A stretch of DNA of 64,000 nucleotides, taken from contig NC_031672.1 of NCBI RefSeq assembly GCF_001640025.1, forward strand, positions 1,178,001 to 1,242,000, in the 5' to 3' direction. This document shows, one piece after another, positions 39,195-48,600 of this stretch. Under the pieces are notes generated by a model, which saw nothing but the letters and a program-made list of their open reading frames with translations, did no database searches and was not told the origin of the DNA. The stretch comes from Sugiyamaella lignohabitans (lineage: Eukaryota; Ascomycota; Dipodascomycetes; Dipodascales; Trichomonascaceae). How positions within the stretch are numbered: position 1 is the stretch's first letter; the number at the start of each line of letters is the position of its first letter. The position numbers and the translations under genes are program-made.

Positions 39195-42100
39195 TCAGAT
39201 GCGTGAGGACCGGGAGGCAGCGTTTGCTGAGCCCACTCTGGTGATGACTTCGGGCGTGGGCTGTGGTTTGAAGTCGTCGAAGCGTAGTTGTTGTTTGGGT
39301 GGGACGTAGGTGTAGTCTTGTTTGAGGAGCGAGCGTTTGTGTTTGGTGGTGGTGGTGGGTTCGGGATCGTGAGTGGTTGTGGTTTGGTTGGCAAAGTTGT
39401 CGTCGTTTTCTTCGTTTGACAGGGATGCTAGGGAGTCGTAGAAATCAACCACTTTACGGTGAACCATGACTTTGTCTCGAGAGAAACCTGACACTTGGAG
39501 TCCGTCGAGACGGGTGGCTCGACTGATGGCAACATAGGCTTGCCCCTTTTCAAAGGCTTTGCGGAGATCGATTTTAACGTACTCGAGAGTTTGGCCTTGT
39601 GCTTTATGGATAGAAAGAGCCCATGCGAGAATCAAGGGCACTTGAGCTCGTGACGCCATTACAATCCCTTCTTGGTTCTCCAGGGTCCATGTCTCTTCTT
39701 GCACGAGAACGTCACGAGTTGTTCCGTCGGTCAGCTTGAATCGCACAAGAGGCCATAACTTGCCAGACTGTTTCCCGGTCGACGGATCTGTGTATTGAAG
39801 TAACCGTAGTTTAGCTTTTTTGCGTTTCCAGTTGACAGACAGACTGTCTCGTTCTACTTCTTCGTCGCTGGGAATGCCAAACACATCATCATCGTCAAAT
39901 TCATTGGTAGTTGCTGTCGTTGGAGGTGGTGTGTCGCCTTTAAGATCTAGTTTTCCAGCATGAGCATCTCTGATTTCTTGTGTCGATAAGTCAATACCTT
40001 TGTTTTCTCCATACAGCATGAAATGATGGTCGTCCATAAACCCAATGACTGTTCCCAAAGAGCCATTGACAAGCGTTTCGTCAACGTTTTTAATCATCAT
40101 CACCTGTGACCCGATTTTCAGTTCAAGCTTCTCCACTGCCATGAGATTGTTTAAATTAAATACATGCTCCATACTGGGTTCCTTTTGTTTATCAGTAGCC
40201 TCGAAAATGTGTGAGATTCCAGAGAGAAGGTCGGATCTTGACCGGTTGGCTCGTTCTACTTGATGTCGCATAGGAAACAATTCAGTAGGAGTTAGGCCCG
40301 CTGGAATATCTTTTAATGGTCTGGATAACGATTCAAATGTTCGGATGGTGTGGTCGCTCATGTCTCCTCGTCGCATTTCGTTCAACATGGTTGAAAAGGT
40401 ATTATCCTTTTGACGGAACACTTGTTTGAGCACGTAGTTTTGAGTGATGACTTCTGGCCAGTACTCTGCTTCAAAACAGAATTTAAACTCTTTTTGTTCA
40501 CCTGAAGTTTTACGGTCCGGCACAGGAGGCAACTGAAAAAAGTCTCCTGTGATGACAACCTGGATCCCACCAAACGGTTTATGTTTATCTGCTCCAGTAC
40601 GTAGTCTCCTAGCAATCTGTTCTAGTTTATCAAACAAGTCACCGTCAATCATTGAGATCTCATCAATAACAAGCACCCGAGTTTCTTTCCACCGTTTGAA
40701 GCACTTTCTGTTGCGACGGATCTTTTTAACCAGAGTATCCACATCCTCTCTACCAAGACCAATACCAGAAAAGTTGTGTAATGTAACACCTCCGATATGA
40801 CAGGCTGCGAGACCGGTCGAGGCAGTCACGGCCACTGCTCCAGGAGAATACTTTCGTCGTAAATCTGTAATAATCCTTTCCAAAAGAACAGACTTACCAG
40901 TACCAGCAGCACCAGTGAAAAACATGTTGTGTTCCTGGTGCACTACCATATCAAGGATTTGCTTCTGCTCTTGACTGAGGAAGAACTTGTCTACTTTTCT
41001 CTTCTTGAGATGAGGCAATGATATTCTCGATGGTCTTTTATGTGGTTCCTCGATAGACGGTGCATTTTCAATTTCTTCTGGGACATATTCTTCTCTGACC
41101 GAGCTGACGTTGCGTTTTTGTTGCATATTCGCTTTTCTCAGCTCGGCTCTGGCAGCTCTAGTAATAGCCACTGGCTGGTTCCATATCTGTTTTTTCGCTG
41201 GTGTTGATAACGGAGCTCGAGGTGGACCAAGAAGATTATCTGTATCGTTATACTCAGTGGTGCCATTTTCTATGGTTACTATTTCCATTACTGGTTTTGG
41301 TTCATTATTTTCATTCGTGACAATTCCTGTTGACCTCGTTGATTCATCACGTTTTTCTGCATTTTTTGCGTGCAACGTGGCCAAGGTCTCTGTTTTGTGA
41401 TAGTCTGGTGACGAAGACCATGCAACAGGTGTTGAGTGGAGTTGTGATATTTGCGAAAACTGTGGGTTTTTTAGTGGTTGCAGCGGTTGTGATGGTTGTG
41501 ATATCTGAGATAGCTGTTGTGGTAATGGTTGTAGAGGTTGTTCATGTTTTAGTGGTTGCAGTGGCTGTGATGGTTGGGGTGGTTGTGGCATCTGCGAAGG
41601 TTTTGTTGGCGAAGATAACAAAGGCCCACGATTATTGTCTATAGAGTAGCTTATTACCTTACTTCCTTCGATGTTTTCTTTAATTTCTATCGTGTCAGGC
41701 TTACTTGTCTGACTAAAGTGATGCAATCCCACATCTAATTCCAGCTTGAACATATCAACTGATGATTCCTGTGATTTTCGAGATTCTCGTAATATTGCTC
41801 CTTTAGACAATGGCGAGCTTTGGATTCGTTCCTTTAAAGGACTTGTGGCATCTCTGCTCATACGAGGCGGGTATATACTAGGAAATTCACTTTTTTCCTT
41901 TGGTAAAGTATTCACATTAGTCCGAACAGGACTCAACTCTGACTTTGCAAAACTTTCTAAATCCAGCACATCATCGGATGAGAAATCACTGGAATGAATC
42001 CCTAGATCAAAAGGAGCCTTACGAGTAGGACTAGCAGCATCAGCCTCGAACACATGTGTAATAGAACCATTTTTGTCGTAAGCATTCTCTATATTCTCCT

Positions 42101-42254
42101 TTGCTGAAAACTCATCATTCCCAAAAACGCCTCTTATATCAGATGATATAGGAGAAGAGCTTTCTAAATCTCTTAATGAAATAGCAAATCCGGTTCTAGA
42201 ATCAACAAACTGCCCATCATCTTGGGGCAATTCGACATTATTGTGCTTGGACAT
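39195..42254 (-). CDS. PIF1: PIF1-family 5'-3' DNA helicase
   Basis: Superfamily 1B helicase acting at G-quadruplexes, telomeres, replication barriers and mitochondrial DNA. 1019 residues from the ATG at 42254. Walker A is GAAGTGKS (448-455) and Walker B DEIS (531-534). FGGIQVVITGDFFQLPPVPD is the PIF1 signature region, and the C-terminal AWALSIHKAQGQTL and GQAYVAISRATRLDGLQVSGF are motifs V-VI. The first 440 residues are disordered, with a Gln/Pro/Ser repeat (PQPSQPLQPLK and variants). The frame continues 44 codons upstream to a TTG at 42386 with no ATG; this extension (WKFACRKGHQQLL...) is basic and nearly free of acidic residues, like a mitochondrial presequence. Yeast Pif1 has nuclear and mitochondrial forms, so a non-AUG or spliced long form is possible. 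RRM3-type function cannot be excluded. Confidence 0.93.
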   Translation of the reverse strand: MSKHNNVELPQDDGQFVDSRTGFAISLRDLESSSPISSDIRGVFGNDEFSAKENIENAYDKNGSITHVFEADAASPTRKAPFDLGIHSSDFSSDDVLDLESFAKSELSPVRTNVNTLPKEKSEFPSIYPPRMSRDATSPLKERIQSSPLSKGAILRESRKSQESSVDMFKLELDVGLHHFSQTSKPDTIEIKENIEGSKVISYSIDNNRGPLLSSPTKPSQMPQPPQPSQPLQPLKHEQPLQPLPQQLSQISQPSQPLQPLKNPQFSQISQLHSTPVAWSSSPDYHKTETLATLHAKNAEKRDESTRSTGIVTNENNEPKPVMEIVTIENGTTEYNDTDNLLGPPRAPLSTPAKKQIWNQPVAITRAARAELRKANMQQKRNVSSVREEYVPEEIENAPSIEEPHKRPSRISLPHLKKRKVDKFFLSQEQKQILDMVVHQEHNMFFTGAAGTGKSVLLERIITDLRRKYSPGAVAVTASTGLAACHIGGVTLHNFSGIGLGREDVDTLVKKIRRNRKCFKRWKETRVLVIDEISMIDGDLFDKLEQIARRLRTGADKHKPFGGIQVVITGDFFQLPPVPDRKTSGEQKEFKFCFEAEYWPEVITQNYVLKQVFRQKDNTFSTMLNEMRRGDMSDHTIRTFESLSRPLKDIPAGLTPTELFPMRHQVERANRSRSDLLSGISHIFEATDKQKEPSMEHVFNLNNLMAVEKLELKIGSQVMMIKNVDETLVNGSLGTVIGFMDDHHFMLYGENKGIDLSTQEIRDAHAGKLDLKGDTPPPTTATTNEFDDDDVFGIPSDEEVERDSLSVNWKRKKAKLRLLQYTDPSTGKQSGKLWPLVRFKLTDGTTRDVLVQEETWTLENQEGIVMASRAQVPLILAWALSIHKAQGQTLEYVKIDLRKAFEKGQAYVAISRATRLDGLQVSGFSRDKVMVHRKVVDFYDSLASLSNEENDDNFANQTTTTHDPEPTTTTKHKRSLLKQDYTYVPPKQQLRFDDFKPQPTPEVITRVGSANAASRSSRI

Positions 42255-43002
42255 GACCAACAGCTCTTTTCCGTTTACTTTCAAACTATAATTTCGCGGA
42301 CATTTCCACTGTCGCAGTCTGCTTGGATTCCACTTCAACAAGAAAAGAAGCTGTTGGTGTCCTTTGCGACAGGCGAATTTCCACAATGTGACTGTGACTT
42401 TCGTTAGTATTCAACATTAAACATGCGGTATAAGTGTACTCCATCTTACAACAACTCACCCTATTCTATCCCCAGATTCCTGGAGAAAGCAAAATATTCT
42501 ATATCTATAAATAAAGCAATGAATAAAACTGATTTGGACCTCTATCAGGATCAAATACTCTTCGATCCGTCCTATCAGCTCGTTATTTCATATACTTTCC
42601 AGGTCTAGGCACCTACTTCTCGAAGATGCAAAATAAAGAAGCCAAATTAACAGCTTCCAGCTCCAAATCCAACTCGAGCCTCCTCCAATGAAATTCAAAT
42701 ACCCGTAATATAGGATATCTCTCTTTTTTTCTTGAAATTTCACCAAAGTTATTTATTTACAAACTCGCCTCATTCATGTCCATCTGTAAGGGCCTTCTCG
42801 CGTTATTGAATATATACACGCTTTTTAAAGAATATTTTGACAGGTAGTAAGTGAACCGCGTGTGAGACGCGAGTAAACTGCATGATGCAAGTTTTAATTA
42901 ATTTCAGCATCCGATACCCAACTCATTCTCTTATCTATTAACAACCAGTTGGAATTCTGGGTTATCACATTTTTCACAATTTAGTCAAGGAACTTTTTAA
43001 AC
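42255..43002. promoter_or_regulatory. Divergent PIF1 / OGG1 promoter
   Basis: 748 bp between start codons, with no PGE. On the minus strand it contains an intron-like set (donor GTGAGT at 42459, TACTAAC at 42409-42403, AG at 42398 or 42392) enclosing all three upstream ATGs of PIF1. The OGG1 side is AT-rich with no recognisable site. Confidence 0.5.
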
Positions 43003-44193
43003 ATGTCACTCGTTTGGAAGTCTATCTCGTTAGATATCAAAGAAGCACATCTCTCCACAATTCTAAGGTGTGGACAGTCTTTTCGTTGGAAACAGATCGA
43101 TAATATCTGGTCAATGGCTTATAAAGGTCGAGTTATATTCCTCAGACAGGAACAAGATAAATTATACTATTCATCTCTTTTTCCAAAAGGTAAAACTGAA
43201 CCTGAACTTGACTCTTCAACTGGGAAATCTTCAACTACGAAATCTACTACAACAGCAGCATCTACAGCCACAGACACCTCACCAGAACTATTTTCAAGCG
43301 CGACATCCACTCTAGCACTTATAAACGATTACTTCAACCTGGACGTCAAACTGAGCTCCTTGTATTCAGACTGGGCCAAATGCGATTCTCATTTCAGTAA
43401 AAAGTCTGGTGAATTCCCTGGAATCAGAATTCTTCGCCAAGATCCATGGGAGAATGTGTGTAGTTTCATCTGTAGCACCAACAACAACATCAAAAGAATA
43501 TCTCAGATGGTTGATAACCTCTGTATTCATTTTGGGGACTATATTGCTACACACGAAGGAGTTGCATATTACGACTTTCCAAAACCCCACCAATTAAACG
43601 ATCCCTCTGTCGAAGCCAAACTTCGGTCTCTAGGATTCGGATACCGGGCCAAGTACATCTATAAAACCGCAGTCATGGTCTCAACACCAACCGACTCTTC
43701 ATCGGACGGTCTTCCAGCTCTATTCAACCTACGAAACCTATCCTACGAGGAAGCTCATGAAGAACTGCTGAAATTTTCAGGAGTAGGTCCCAAAGTCGCC
43801 GACTGTGTCTGTCTCATGAGTCTCGACAAACACGACTGCGTCCCCGTTGACACCCACGTCTGGCAGATAGCTCAGCGCGATTACAAATATGGACGCAAGT
43901 ACAAAACCCTCAACAAAGTAGCTTACGACGACATCCGCATCTTCTTTCGCGACCTCTGGGGTCCGTACGCCGGTTGGGCACATTCCGTCCTTTTCACGGC
44001 CGATCTCCGAGACCTCAACAACGGAGTCAACACCACCACTACCCCGACTCCTCCTCCAGCTGAAGGGAAACCCGTGAAACAAGAACACAAAATCCTCACC
44101 GACGACCAACCGCATCCCAAACGACTCAAAACCACCTCCCCCAACATCCTCAAACGCGGTCGACCAGCCGTCGTCAAAGTAGAGGCCAATTAG
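43003..44193 (+). CDS. OGG1: 8-oxoguanine DNA glycosylase/lyase
   Basis: Removes 8-oxoguanine opposite cytosine and nicks the abasic site, the first step of base-excision repair of oxidised guanine in nucleus and mitochondria. 396 residues, close to yeast Ogg1 (376). The N-terminal OGG domain has LRCGQSFRWK (21-30). The helix-hairpin-helix GPD core runs through LLKFSGVGPKVADCVCLMSL, with the catalytic lysine K264 and the essential aspartate D283 in VPVDTHVW. A Thr/Ser-rich insert (about 70-98) separates strands in the N-terminal domain. The basic C-terminal tail (KRLKTTSPNILKRGRPAVVK) is probably a nuclear localisation signal. ATG at 43003; no intron. PGE20 begins 41 bp past the stop and also precedes BUD13. 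Confidence 0.96.
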   Translation: MSLVWKSISLDIKEAHLSTILRCGQSFRWKQIDNIWSMAYKGRVIFLRQEQDKLYYSSLFPKGKTEPELDSSTGKSSTTKSTTTAASTATDTSPELFSSATSTLALINDYFNLDVKLSSLYSDWAKCDSHFSKKSGEFPGIRILRQDPWENVCSFICSTNNNIKRISQMVDNLCIHFGDYIATHEGVAYYDFPKPHQLNDPSVEAKLRSLGFGYRAKYIYKTAVMVSTPTDSSSDGLPALFNLRNLSYEEAHEELLKFSGVGPKVADCVCLMSLDKHDCVPVDTHVWQIAQRDYKYGRKYKTLNKVAYDDIRIFFRDLWGPYAGWAHSVLFTADLRDLNNGVNTTTTPTPPPAEGKPVKQEHKILTDDQPHPKRLKTTSPNILKRGRPAVVKVEAN

Positions 44194-44234
44194 GCCCCTC
44201 TGTAGCATATTTATACTTCACCGACCCCCTTCGT

Positions 44235-44373
44235 GCCTCCGGCGGCTGGGGCTCCGCCCCAGACCCTGGTAGCTCCTCTCGCTGCGCTCGAGTCGTTTCC
44301 GCGAACAGTCCCGGCCGTCTCCTGCGAAGCAGGAGCAACCAGGGTCTGGGGCGGAGCCCCAGCCGCCGGAGGC
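44235..44373. repeat. PGE20, type a / type b, between OGG1 and BUD13
   Basis: 139 bp occupying nearly half of the 288-bp gap between two tandem genes. Its left end is 41 bp after the OGG1 stop; its right end is 108 bp before the BUD13 ATG. Confidence 0.93.
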
Positions 44374-44481
44374 AGGGTCCACACCCTGAGACCCCCTGAT
44401 CGGCGTTGCAGAACCGAAATTAATTTAATGTGAGATACGGCTTAGATCTGATTTCACATTCGAACATTCACTTTTGGGACG

Positions 44482-45486
44482 ATGTCGCTGGCGGATTATC
44501 TGGCCAAGAATTATCTTTCGGCGGACAAGAAACCCAAGAAGAAAAAGAAGAAGAGCGAGAAAACCGCGAGTCACGCAGAAAGCGCCGTGGTTCTCGAAAA
44601 TGAGGACGTGCTTGGCTGGGAAGGCACGCCAGTTGGAGCTTCTTTCGAGCAGGAGGACGACGATGAAGACCTAGGTCTGCCCCAGACGACTGGGAAAGAG
44701 GCCAAAGAACCCAGATGGAAAAGGCTGGGGGGTAAATCCGGCGATTATACGAGTTTAAGTCAAGCAAAAATACAGAAGGAACCCGAACTCGATGTCGGAT
44801 CACGGAGGAGTGGAGTTGAACAAGGGCGAGAGGAAGACAGTGAAGACCCATCGACGATGATGTCAAACGGAGCTCGAGCAGGTCTTCAAACAGCAGAACA
44901 AGTCAGAGAAGCCATGGAGAAACGACAACAGGCCGAACTGGCGAGATTTCTTAACGATGATGACGCTCTTTCTCGACAGAATGCGAAGACAATATACCGA
45001 GATGCTTCCGGTCGAGTCATTGACCTGGCAGCTCAAAATAATGAAAAAGCGAAACAAGAAGCACTAGAAAAAGTCAAAAAAGAAGCTCGCCAACGCGAAA
45101 GACAGCTTGGAGCAGTACAAAAGTTGAACCAGGAAGCGCATCGACAGCAGCTGTCTGAGGCCGGTACCTCGTCCATCAATATCCATGCCGATGATAGAGA
45201 ACTCAACGAGGAACAGAAATCGCAATACAGATTCAACGATCCTGCCGCAAGGTTCAGTAGGTCAGTGAAACAGCAAAAAGAGCAATCACACGGTCAAACA
45301 CGTACCTCTGCCACCGGACTGCCCAACTACAGAGGTCCATATAACCCCAACCGATTCAATATCCCGCCCGGTGTGAAATGGGACGGGGTGGATCGATCGA
45401 ACGGGTTTGAAGCTCTATATTTGAAGAAGCAGAACGAACGTAGAGAAAAGAAGGCCCTTTCTTACAGCATGGCCATTGATGATTAA
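44482..45486 (+). CDS. BUD13: BUD13/Cwc26, pre-mRNA retention and splicing (RES) complex subunit
   Basis: Part of the RES complex (Bud13, Pml1, Snu17) on the activated spliceosome, promoting efficient splicing and nuclear retention of unspliced RNA. 334 residues, starting with the family-typical MSLADYLAKNYL and a lysine-rich stretch (KKPKKKKKKSEK). The middle has SNGARAGLQTAEQV followed by a charged helix. The conserved C-terminal block includes TIYRDASGRVIDL, RFNDPAARF, YRGPYNPNRFNIPPGVKWDGVDRSNGFE and a basic end. The C-terminal segment is what binds Snu17 in yeast. ATG at 44482; no intron. The 288-bp gap upstream contains OGG1's 3' region and PGE20. Convergent with XRN1. Confidence 0.95.
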   Translation: MSLADYLAKNYLSADKKPKKKKKKSEKTASHAESAVVLENEDVLGWEGTPVGASFEQEDDDEDLGLPQTTGKEAKEPRWKRLGGKSGDYTSLSQAKIQKEPELDVGSRRSGVEQGREEDSEDPSTMMSNGARAGLQTAEQVREAMEKRQQAELARFLNDDDALSRQNAKTIYRDASGRVIDLAAQNNEKAKQEALEKVKKEARQRERQLGAVQKLNQEAHRQQLSEAGTSSINIHADDRELNEEQKSQYRFNDPAARFSRSVKQQKEQSHGQTRTSATGLPNYRGPYNPNRFNIPPGVKWDGVDRSNGFEALYLKKQNERREKKALSYSMAIDD

Positions 45487-45551
45487 TGAATGTAACGAAG
45501 ATACCACCAACTTACAACCGCCAGGCTCCTGAGCCAGGATCGTAGACGGAA

Positions 45552-45611
45552 CGACTCGAGCGCAGCGAGAGGAGCCACGGGGTCTGGGGCGGAGCCCCAG
45601 CCGCCGGAGGC
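45552..45611. repeat. PGE21, type-a right half between convergent BUD13 and XRN1
   Basis: A complete right half, with a short stretch on its left (ATCGTAGACGGAACGACTCG) that resembles the spacer of PGE5 and PGE8, so the left half has been lost. It is 65 bp from the BUD13 stop and 63 bp from the XRN1 stop. Confidence 0.88.
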
Positions 45612-45674
45612 AGAGCCGGTTCTACGAGAAATAATAAAGACTCATTATATGGAATATATAATACAAACAGGCGA

Positions 45675-48600
45675 TTAAGCTGACGACTTAGCACCACGAC
45701 CCCTGGATCCACGGCCACCACGGCCACCACGACCGCCACGACCCCTTCCACCTCGAGTGGAGTTAGAACCGTTTGGTTTAGAGCCAATTGACAGGGTCGA
45801 CATGAGGTCGGCCGAGGCTTGCTCGTCGAAAGTGGCTGGTTGAGGAACGTTTCCGTTAGGATCCTGAGAAGGAGCAGGTTGACCAGGAATTGGGCCGTGT
45901 CCAGCAAACGGATGTGGGATCATAGAAGGAGGAGGAGGGTAGAATTGAGGTGGAGGAACAGGAGGCATTCCACCAAATACACCAGGAGGTGGTACAGGAG
46001 GGAATCCAAAGGGAGGAGGAGGGGGCATCTGGCCTTGAGGGGGAGGAGGTGGTAAAGTGCTTCCATAGTGGCCAACAAGAGTGTTCATGAGATTGAGTTG
46101 AGACTTTTTCTGACTCTTGGAAGTGGCTTTGATGTTATCTAGAACTTCGTTGTTGGATTTGGGAGTGGCTTTTGGAGCGCTGTTTTGGATGAGTGAGAGG
46201 AGGTCTTTACTCATTTGTTTCTCCGAGTCAGCAGGGGCAGCAGCAGCAGGTGCAGCAGGAGCAGAAGGAGCTGCAGAAGGAGTTGGCTGAGGTTTTTGAA
46301 GAATCTTCTTGGGAGCTGGAGAGGAAGATGGTTTTTGAGCGGTGGCAGCAGCTTTGGCAGCAGCAGGAGCAGTAGCAGCAGTAGCAGCAGGAGCAACAGG
46401 AGCAACAGGAGGCTTTTTGCCTTTGGTAGCAGGACTTGGTTGAGACTGGCTGCCAATAGTGAGTGGTTTCTGACCCTGGCTCCAAGCAGAAGGAACTGGT
46501 TTAGAAGGTTTGGCAGCCTGTTTTCCAGCTGACTTGGATTGCTGCTGTTGCTGTTGTTGTTGCTGCTTTGAAGCTTTAGAACCCTTGGGTTCAAACAACA
46601 GTTGTCTGTTGGTGAGATTGACAACCGATCCAGCTTCAACAGTAAGACCTCTGTTGCTATCCAATTTACCACCCAAGTTCGAACCCGCATCGAAATCGTC
46701 GTCAAACAAAACATCAAGCGTGACTTTTAGTGTACTGCTGTTGATGCCGATAACGGTACCACGACTGTAAAGCTTGACTTTACCATGACTCAAGGCAGAC
46801 ACAACTCGGTCTCCAAGATTGAATCGCTGGTTTCTTAGTTGATGGTATGCCTGTGAAGGAGCTAGTAAAGCACCTCGTGGTGTGGCTTTAATCAAAACAT
46901 CCTTTACGGGATCCTCTTGCTGGAAGTATTTTCGAATATAGGCCTCAATTTTCTTGACGGAAATGGTGCTAAGAGCATCTGATTCGAGAGCCACTCGGGT
47001 GAAATCAGGCTTTTCAATAGTGTGAACTTTGATCCATTTGACCATTTCTTCTAGTAAAGGTTTGATCTGTTCCTTGGGCATTTTAAGAACACGACCCATA
47101 TCTGGAATGGAAGAACCAGTCAGAGCCTGAAGTGAGCTCAAAACAAATGGATATGCTGTTCTGTAATCTTTGATCAGATTAACAGCAGCATATGAGTACT
47201 CCCATCCTCGTTGAGACTTGCGGGAATATCCCAATACCTTCTCACGTCTTGCCTCCATCTTCAGCATAAGACCCAAATCGTACTTTTTGTTCTCATACTC
47301 GACGAGATACTTGGAGGTGATTTTACTGAGGAAGAGAGGGTGGATACTCAATGATCTGCTTACTTCATACGAAGCCAAATAGCGGATATTTTGCTTTTCG
47401 AAATCAGCAGCTCGGGTTCCAATGCCAGGCTCTCCTCTTTGCAATTTCTTGAGTAGAACTTCTACTGTATTATGACCATGACCGTTGACAGTGACAGGAT
47501 TACCATATCCAAGAGGACCGAGATAAATCGCTTGCGATCCAGTAGGAAACTCAGTCTCAACGGGCAAAGATGGTCTTTCCACATATCTCTGATCATGTTC
47601 GGTGACATCCTCTACAATAGTCTGGATTGGGAAAGTCTCTTCAGTCGACTCGTCGTTGGCAAACTCCTTGAGATAAGCACCATCCGAGGTTCTACGAAGA
47701 CCTTGAATCTTTTGAACATGTGCAACAATCGATACTTTACCAATCTTAGTACCCATATTACCGTACTGTTCGATGGTACGAGCATTAGTCTTACCCCATG
47801 AACCCAGCGTGTGCTGAGAATGAGGGTAGTTGGATACCTGGCCGTCGACTTTTTCATATCGGAAAAGCTCGTCACTAACAGCTACAAGCTTTGCTTCACG
47901 AAGATATGGCCATCCTACATAAACAGAATCGCCAAGTAATTTTTCAGCAACTGTGGCAGGAGTATCATTAGCATACGAATTCTTCAAATACACCATAATA
48001 GACTCGTTCCTACTGGGTTGTTGGAAAACCTTGACACCAGCAGCTTCAAGACGAGTCTCGTATTCAAGAGTTTTCAAACTAGGGAATCCAGCCAACGAAT
48101 TTTTGCCAAGTTTGACACCCTCACAAAGACCATTCACATACTGTCTACCATTGTTGGTAGGAGGATCAAGAATAACCTCGATGGAATGACAATGAGGAAT
48201 GTCCAAAAAGGTTCCTGGCAGCGACGAAGGATACAAATAATCTGTTTGAGGATTAAACACAAACTGAATATTGGTTCCAAAGCCGTTTCGGGCTTTTTCG
48301 TCCGCTGTCAATTGAGACTCTTTCGACTCCAAAGCAGCTAACAGACGTTTCTCATCGACAAAAGGAATCTTGACAACAGCTTCCCAGTCATTCTTCTTAC
48401 CATTCATATCGAGATCAAACTCACGAGGATAGAAATCAATAATAGGAGACAACTCATCACTCATCAATGGTCTATAAGCAGGAGGTACAAGGTTCTTACT
48501 TCGGTCAGGAAGCACACCCATCAACTGCTCAAACGGTCTAAATGGTTTACCCTTTTCAAACTCAAATTTGCTTTTTAATCCCTTTTTCATATCGGTGATA

